DNA from: a virus | Strand: one strand, 5' to 3' | Virus record (IMG/VR): IMGVR_UViG_3300014903_000160 | Coordinates: 1 to 33,218 of that record | Length of the DNA stretch: 33,218 nucleotides | In this document: in pieces, positions 29,285 through 33,218 of the stretch | Layout of the letters: each line of letters opens with the position of its first letter | Numbering within the stretch: the stretch's first letter is position 1 | Notes under the pieces: model-generated | Told to the model about the DNA's origin: nothing | Databases searched by the model: none | What the model saw: the letters and a program-made list of their open reading frames with translations, nothing else | Program-made: the position numbers and the translations under genes

Positions 29285-30805
29285 ATATCGTGCCTTCCAT
29301 TTTGGGCCGGGATTGTCACAATTGTGTCTGGCTCTGAAACTTTTCCTACGCTCAGGAATATTTTTCTTGATCTTCATATTTGGATCGCCAAACCTAACGA
29401 TAACAACATTGCCGCTTTCGTTCTTTGTATAAACAGCAAACTTTTTAGGGCCACTAGGAGTTCTAAATGGTTTATTTAATGTTACTTTTCTTCCCTTGTA
29501 CTCAGCAGCTTTTGTTGGTACAGTAGGAGGTGCTGTAACTTGATCTTTCTTTACAAAAGAAGTATGTTCTTCTCCGGGTTTTTTGCACTTAACAATAGGC
29601 TTGACCTCTGCTTTTACCAAGATTCGACCGCTCTTTTTATAAATTCCCGGTCTATCATAATAATACAACTCACCTGTCTTTGGGTCTTTATAGGTATAAG
29701 TTTTAGCAGATGCCTTCGAGCTTCTAGGGTGCGAACTAGGAAGAAGGTCATTGTCTTGCTTGTAATTTGGATTGCTTGGTCTACCATTTCTAAGTAGGTA
29801 CAAGTAAGCTCTGACTCTTGCCATAGCCCATCCATCGCGAGACATCTTAGGTGCATGACTTGTTGAGAAAGCACCAGCACCTCTTCTGTAAACAGCTTTG
29901 AGTTGACCAAGAGTTGCTTTTGACCCTTTGCCCTTTGCATTATGTTCTCTTACAGCTTTGCTTAATTTAGCAACAGTTTCTTTACTAAAAGTAATCTTGC
30001 CTTTATCATCTTTTGCACTATCAGGCTTGTTCTTTTTAGAACCTTTCTTTTGATCTTTCTTTGGTGCAGGAGTCTTACGAGGATCATTTGGTCCGGGCTT
30101 TCCTCTTTGTAGAGCTTCAGCGTGATCTGCATATGCTTTGCTCATTTCTTCGCGAAGTGCTTTCTCATACGCATCATGAGTTTTTCCGGGCATAAAAACT
30201 GTCTTGCCATCTTCTTTTTTGCTAGGATGATCGTGAATACCGTCAAGACCAAGCTCTTTTGCACGTTTCATGGCCTCACCCGGATTATCAAATACATCTT
30301 TCTGAACTTCTTCAGATTGTGCTCTTTTCCATGCTTCTGGATCGGGACGATCTTTGTCGCCCTTTTTAGCTGGCTTGTAATTATCGCCTTCTCTCATTTT
30401 CTTTCTGCGAATGTTCTCCCAGAGACTAGCGGCATCGACATCTTCACAGTCGCACTCATCTTCACACTCACAATCTGCTTCTACATAATCTGTCGGAACG
30501 ATGAAGTTTTCTTCTGTAAGTTCCTCTGTCCATCCGTCAATAGAGTATAGGGCAGATGACATCATTGAGCCTTCACTAAAGCTCAAGTCGCATTGGTTAT
30601 ATGCACACTCAAGAGCATATTCTATATCTCCATCTGTGAGCGGGAACTCATGCAATTTTGCCATTTCGGTAAACTTTTGTGGCCCTTCAATAGCAATTCC
30701 TTGCTTGATGGCTTTTTTCTTACCATCCGGCCCAACATAACATTTTCCCTCATCTCCCCACTTCCAGCCTGATTTATCGTTGTCAGCACACTTTTTCAAA
30801 GGCAT
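29264..30805 (-). CDS. Probable virion-associated protein of 513 residues
   Basis: The N-terminus (KSGWKWGDEGKCYVGPDGKK) and the C-terminus (VVIVRFGDPNMKIKKN, RRKSFRARHNCDNPG, ARYWSC) match motifs seen in large phage virion and prohead proteins. The middle has an acidic Cys segment (CECEDECDCED), a long Lys/Pro/Asp-rich linker and ATLGQLKAVYRRGAGAFS followed by MSRDGWAMARVRAYLYLLRN, also a recurrent phage/virus motif. The architecture therefore mixes a zinc-like N-terminus, disordered linkers and small domains. It may act in capsid assembly or packaging. The start follows GGAGAATAAAA. Family membership is judged from remembered motifs and the function is uncertain. Confidence 0.68.
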   Translation of the reverse strand: MPLKKCADNDKSGWKWGDEGKCYVGPDGKKKAIKQGIAIEGPQKFTEMAKLHEFPLTDGDIEYALECAYNQCDLSFSEGSMMSSALYSIDGWTEELTEENFIVPTDYVEADCECEDECDCEDVDAASLWENIRRKKMREGDNYKPAKKGDKDRPDPEAWKRAQSEEVQKDVFDNPGEAMKRAKELGLDGIHDHPSKKEDGKTVFMPGKTHDAYEKALREEMSKAYADHAEALQRGKPGPNDPRKTPAPKKDQKKGSKKNKPDSAKDDKGKITFSKETVAKLSKAVREHNAKGKGSKATLGQLKAVYRRGAGAFSTSHAPKMSRDGWAMARVRAYLYLLRNGRPSNPNYKQDNDLLPSSHPRSSKASAKTYTYKDPKTGELYYYDRPGIYKKSGRILVKAEVKPIVKCKKPGEEHTSFVKKDQVTAPPTVPTKAAEYKGRKVTLNKPFRTPSGPKKFAVYTKNESGNVVIVRFGDPNMKIKKNIPERRKSFRARHNCDNPGPKWKARYWSCRAW

Positions 30806-30818
30806 TTTTATTCTCCGG

Positions 30819-31106
30819 TCATTTATTAGCTAAATAAAAGCAAGTCTCTATAAGTAAAAAAACAAGAATAGAAGAAAGACAACCCATCATAAACCCCAAA
30901 AAACAACGACTGCCGTTTGAAAATTTAGCCAAAGGTAGATCTTCCACGTTTGAATAAGCTCTATTTGCGGCACTTTTTAGATCCTTCTCTGTGAACAGGT
31001 AGTCCTTCCGAGGGGACTCAGTTCTTATATGGTAGTAAAATGGGTTGGCGGAACGGTATCTATCTTTGTTTACTGTCTTGTAAATATTCGAGTATTTGTA
31101 ATCCAT
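30819..31106 (-). CDS. C-terminally anchored small membrane protein
   Basis: The 95-residue protein has a basic, tyrosine-rich N-terminal domain and a single C-terminal membrane span, FLGFMMGCLSSILVFLLIETC, ending YLANK. It is probably a tail-anchored protein with its bulk in the cytoplasm. The ATG at 31106 lies in a gap that holds a sigma70-like promoter (31119-31146), so this gene starts its own transcription unit. The stop is 13 nt before the next gene. No family was recognised. Confidence 0.72.
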   Translation of the reverse strand: MDYKYSNIYKTVNKDRYRSANPFYYHIRTESPRKDYLFTEKDLKSAANRAYSNVEDLPLAKFSNGSRCFLGFMMGCLSSILVFLLIETCFYLANK

Positions 31107-31118
31107 GTGTTAAACTTT

Positions 31119-31146
31119 CTTATAAGTTACGATAAGATTGTCTCAA
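31119..31146 (-). promoter_or_regulatory. Sigma70-like promoter
   Basis: On the minus strand TTGAGA and TATAAG are separated by 16 nt, each one base from consensus, immediately after the terminator at 31164-31207 and ahead of the 95-residue membrane gene. The -10 ends 12 nt before the ATG, so the leader would be very short. This is the best two-box promoter in the window. Confidence 0.5.
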
Positions 31147-31163
31147 TACTTCTATATACACCA

Positions 31164-31207
31164 TAAAAAAAGACCGACAGTGTTACCACCACCGGCCCTT
31201 TTTTTAG
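31164..31207. terminator. Bidirectional terminator after ssb
   Basis: On the minus strand a run of seven A precedes GGCCGG, which pairs with TCGGTC (with two G-U) around an inner GTG/CAC hairpin with a GTAA loop, followed by seven U. The A/T flanks let it work in both directions. It lies 33 nt after the ssb stop and ends the first unit. Confidence 0.85.
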
Positions 31208-31239
31208 GAAATGCTAATTGAACATCAGCATCGTATTTA

Positions 31240-31641
31240 TTAGAAAGGAACTCCATCCTCAATTTCTTCTGTCTGATTGCTGCGTGACTGTTGACTGCCA
31301 CCACCACCGCCGCTTGAGCGTGGTCCTAGATTTACTTTTTCAGCAACCACTTTGAGCTTGCTACGCTTGACACCCTCATCAGATTCCCAACTATCCAAGT
31401 TGAGTCTTCCTTCAACCATGACAAAAGTTCCCTTTGTCAAATACTGAGAAAGTGCTTCTGCTTGCTTGCCCCAAAGAGTAATATCCAAAAAGGTCGGCTC
31501 TTCTTGACGTTGACCATCTTTGCTCCACTGACGGTTTGTGCAAAGTCCAACATCGCAAACTGCGTTTCCATTTGGGGTATAGCGAAGTTCGGTATCTCTA
31601 GTAACTCTACCCGACACAATAACCTTATTAAGATCACTCAT
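31240..31641 (-). CDS. ssb: Single-stranded DNA-binding protein
   Basis: The 133-residue protein has an OB fold: MSDLNKVIVSGRVTRDTELRY, then TFLDITLWGKQAEAL, FVMVEGRL and SKLKVVAEKVNL. The C-terminal Gly/Ser/Gln linker ends EIEDGVPF, the acidic tip by which bacterial SSB binds partners (compare DDDIPF). It coats single-stranded DNA during phage replication and could contact DnaE, primase and recombinase. Start ATG follows GGAGAAATAAGAAT. The protein is shorter than E. coli SSB (178) but complete. Confidence 0.95.
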   Translation of the reverse strand: MSDLNKVIVSGRVTRDTELRYTPNGNAVCDVGLCTNRQWSKDGQRQEEPTFLDITLWGKQAEALSQYLTKGTFVMVEGRLNLDSWESDEGVKRSKLKVVAEKVNLGPRSSGGGGGSQQSRSNQTEEIEDGVPF

Positions 31642-31663
31642 ATTCTTATTTCTCCAAAATTAT

Positions 31664-31894
31664 TCAAACATTAAAACCACGATAACGCAAAGCCTTACGA
31701 GCAAGTCGCCTTGCATAAGTTGTTCCGTTGTTGCGTACTAGGCGACGAAATTCGCCAGCAAACTCGGAATGTGCCAATCTATTAGCAACTTCGCGTGTAG
31801 TTAGGGTTCCAGTTGCCCAATTAGAAAACATTACAGCGGTTTGCCGGTCAGTTTCTAGCAAAAGTCCCCAATTAACAGATTCAACAGTTTTCAT
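31664..31894 (-). CDS. Small arginine-rich protein, unknown
   Basis: The 76-residue protein has an aromatic/hydrophobic N-terminal half (NWGLLLETDRQTAVMFSNW) and an arginine-rich C-terminus (GEFRRLVRNNGTTYARRLAR), consistent with binding nucleic acid. A HTH was considered (LTTREVANRLAHSEF), but the following recognition helix is not convincing. The ATG follows GAGGACTTTTAG. It lies between the coiled-coil gene and ssb, with a TATAAT box at 31944. No family was recognised. Confidence 0.7.
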   Translation of the reverse strand: MKTVESVNWGLLLETDRQTAVMFSNWATGTLTTREVANRLAHSEFAGEFRRLVRNNGTTYARRLARKALRYRGFNV

Positions 31895-31943
31895 CTAAAA
31901 GTCCTCACTAAAAAAGTAATGTTAAACGCTTGTCCTGTAATTA

Positions 31944-31949
31944 ATTATA
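31944..31949 (-). promoter_or_regulatory. TATAAT box upstream of small basic gene and ssb
   Basis: The minus strand reads GTAGTATAATTAATT, about 50 nt before the 76-residue gene's ATG. A weak GTGACT lies 18 nt upstream. It could add transcription for the ssb gene. It resembles the other AGTATAATT boxes. Confidence 0.35.
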
Positions 31950-31958
31950 CTACGCTTT

Positions 31959-32195
31959 TTATCCCTGAGTCACACTTTGGAAAGGATTTACTGGAATAGT
32001 TTCCTTGGTAGTCGTGGACTCTGGCTCTGGAGCAGCTTCAGCGGGTGCTGAAACTTGGTCAATACACTCAGCTAGGTGAGCTTCAAGTTGAGTAACCACC
32101 GCCTGTGCTTGCTGCACCTGTGCTTGTGCTTGCTGCAACTGCCCTTTAACTGTTTCGATATAGGCTTCTGCCATATCATTCAAAGTAACTGCCAT
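31959..32195 (-). CDS. Coiled-coil small protein
   Basis: The 78-residue protein has a Gln/Ala-rich helical heptad part, VKGQLQQAQAQVQQAQAVV (about residues 16-34), ending at HLAECIDQ, followed by an Ala/Pro/Glu/Thr-rich tail (SAPAEAAPEPESTTTKE) and PVNPFQSV. It is probably a short coiled coil with a disordered tail. Proteins of this type are found in phage genomes with no known function. The ATG has AGGAGAAAATAA upstream. It follows the NTF2-like gene by 10 nt. Confidence 0.72.
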   Translation of the reverse strand: MAVTLNDMAEAYIETVKGQLQQAQAQVQQAQAVVTQLEAHLAECIDQVSAPAEAAPEPESTTTKETIPVNPFQSVTQG

Positions 32196-32205
32196 TTATT
32201 TTCTC

Positions 32206-32544
32206 CTATTTTTTAAAGGCTGTAATTGTTTTTATTTTTCCTATGTCATTAATTTCGATAATATCAACCACCGATAGATCAATCTTTTCTTTCCCAGCAA
32301 TTAATATCATGTCAAAATTTACAAAAATAGTTTTGTTATTATAAGCAACATTCTGTATGTGAATACTTATTAAATCACAATTATTAAATAGATGCTTGTT
32401 TGCTATTAGAACTTGCTCTTTACCCTTGGTTGTTGCTAACCAATCACTCAATACTACATCATCAGCATATAATTGGTCAAGTTGATCTAAGTCTTTTGCC
32501 GCAAAAGCAGCAAGATATTTCTTTGCAAAGTTTACCCAAATCAT
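32206..32544 (-). CDS. NTF2/SnoaL-like protein
   Basis: The 112-residue protein (from MIWVNFAKKYLAAFAAKDLD) has the SnoaL/NTF2 layout: helix KKYLAAFAAKDLDQLDQLYADD, VVLSDWLATTKGKEQVLI, then strands with VNFDMILIAG and KIDLSVVDIIEI and KIKTITAFKK at the end. This small conical fold binds ligands or acts as a scaffold; the catalytic residues of any enzymatic member are not evident. The ATG overlaps the upstream stop in an ATGA junction. A GTG start 12 nt earlier is open but less likely. Function in the phage is unknown. Confidence 0.72.
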   Translation of the reverse strand: MIWVNFAKKYLAAFAAKDLDQLDQLYADDVVLSDWLATTKGKEQVLIANKHLFNNCDLISIHIQNVAYNNKTIFVNFDMILIAGKEKIDLSVVDIIEINDIGKIKTITAFKK

Positions 32545-33218
32545 TTTCCACAACACCTATCAATAGTTCTGTAGTTGTCAACTCCTCTATCTGCTACATC
32601 TAAATTATACTCTGTAATTTTTGCTTCTAGTATTTTTTTATTAAAATCCATCAGAGAAGATGACCATTTTCCATCATTATTAACTATTTCCATTTGTGAA
32701 TGAAAAATATGAGGTACATAATATGAAAATGAACTCATTGTTGATACATTTTCTTTTTCATCAAAATAATAGATCCCCTTCAAGTCTTTTGTCTCTAAGG
32801 AGCACCAGAACATTGAGCCACTTGCTACTCTTGAAACAACTGTTCTCAAAGCCGAAACTTTGATTATATGAGGGCAGAGATAGAAAATATCACTACTATC
32901 TACATGCTCGGTGGACGCATTTCTTAGTTTTTGGTTTGATGAGATCCTGCGGATTCTGCAATAGTCTGCTTCTATATCCTTGCATTTATTAACAAGTTTC
33001 GCTACTGCAACATGTCTTACTTTTTCTACAAGCAAGTTTTTTGTTGGAACAAATACGATGTATTCGTCATCATCAAAATCTTCTAAATAATTTAATATCG
33101 TCTGCTGCTGATCGTTATCATCAACAACAAGTTTCAGAATATCTACTCCCTCTGCTGTCGCGTGCGAATCTATTTCGCCTTCCTGCATGGTTCTTAAATC
33201 TTCTGCACTGTCTATACA
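32541..33218 (-). CDS. Unknown protein, 5' end outside the window
   Basis: The last 225 residues are visible and the frame remains open to the window edge, so an ATG at 33188 may be internal. It reads CIDSAEDLRTMQEGEIDSH, then VDDNDQQQTILNYLEDFDDD and EYIVFVPTKNLLVEK, with a later KLVNKCKDIEADYCRIRR. The alternating D/E-rich strand and helix pattern recalls nucleotide-binding or glycosyltransferase-like domains, but no motif is decisive. The stop overlaps the NTF2-like gene (ATGA). It is probably co-transcribed with the downstream genes. Confidence 0.6.
   Translation of the reverse strand, partial: CIDSAEDLRTMQEGEIDSHATAEGVDILKLVVDDNDQQQTILNYLEDFDDDEYIVFVPTKNLLVEKVRHVAVAKLVNKCKDIEADYCRIRRISSNQKLRNASTEHVDSSDIFYLCPHIIKVSALRTVVSRVASGSMFWCSLETKDLKGIYYFDEKENVSTMSSFSYYVPHIFHSQMEIVNNDGKWSSSLMDFNKKILEAKITEYNLDVADRGVDNYRTIDRCCGK

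Noticed and set aside
31664-31894. HTH regulator in the 76-residue protein
   Set aside because: Only a short LTTREVANRL segment resembles an HTH, and the second helix does not fit; it is left as unknown.
1-33218. CRISPR array or integrase/attachment site
   Set aside because: No direct-repeat array was seen, and no integrase gene. The Cas4-like nuclease has no Cas1/Cas2 neighbours, and the tRNA/tmRNA genes have no flanking duplicate ends.

Overview
The window is a compact, AT-rich stretch of a large double-stranded DNA bacteriophage genome. All supported genes lie on the minus strand, so transcription runs from position 33218 towards 1. Genes are tightly packed, usually with ATGA or TAATG stop/start overlaps, strong Shine-Dalgarno sites and few gaps. 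Phage origin is argued from the mix of a private replication and nucleotide toolkit, virion-type proteins, HNH endonucleases, a tRNA and a tmRNA, with no housekeeping genes. The host cannot be fixed. A Tat-exported DUF1501 protein hints at Planctomycetota or a related phylum (inference only).

Layout in transcription order. (1) 33218-31240: a partial gene, an NTF2/SnoaL-like protein, two small proteins and single-stranded DNA-binding protein, ending at a terminator near 31164-31207. (2) 31106-27492: a membrane protein, a 513-residue virion-type protein, and a three-gene exported cassette (membrane-anchored peptide, Tat-signal DUF1501 protein, Sec-signal peptide). (3) 27438-26061: an HNH endonuclease, a tmRNA, tRNA-Thr(UGU) and a cytidylyltransferase-like enzyme, ending at a terminator at 25985-26021. 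(4) 25972-18206: glycosyltransferase, MazG-like pyrophosphohydrolase, a candidate PD-(D/E)XK nuclease, GMP reductase, an acetyltransferase, thymidylate synthase, ClpP-like protease, a DeoC-like protein, a virion-type protein and a coiled-coil membrane protein. (5) 18120-13313: zinc-finger protein, dCMP deaminase, a long structured RNA leader plus terminator, then nrdA, a 33-residue zinc ribbon and nrdB. (6) 13251-10722: papain-like peptidase and a run of small membrane proteins, ending at a strong terminator at 10654-10691. (7) 10643-1: the replication and recombination operon, with HNH endonuclease, zinc-ribbon proteins, an HTH protein, RecA-like recombinase, a VSR-like endonuclease, DnaB helicase, DnaG-like primase, dNMP kinase, a Cas4/RecB-like nuclease and a DnaE polymerase cut by the window edge.

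Together the genes give the phage its own replisome (DnaE, DnaB, primase, SSB, RecA) and its own dNTP supply (NrdAB, dCMP deaminase, ThyA, dNMP kinase, GMP reductase, MazG). Three genes of under 60 codons were found by reading gaps: 11020-11199, 14817-14918 and, less surely, 25898-25972. The points most worth following up are the structured RNA upstream of nrdA, the phage tmRNA with an unusual 3' end, the exported DUF1501 cassette, and terminator hairpins that carry a -10 box for the next unit.
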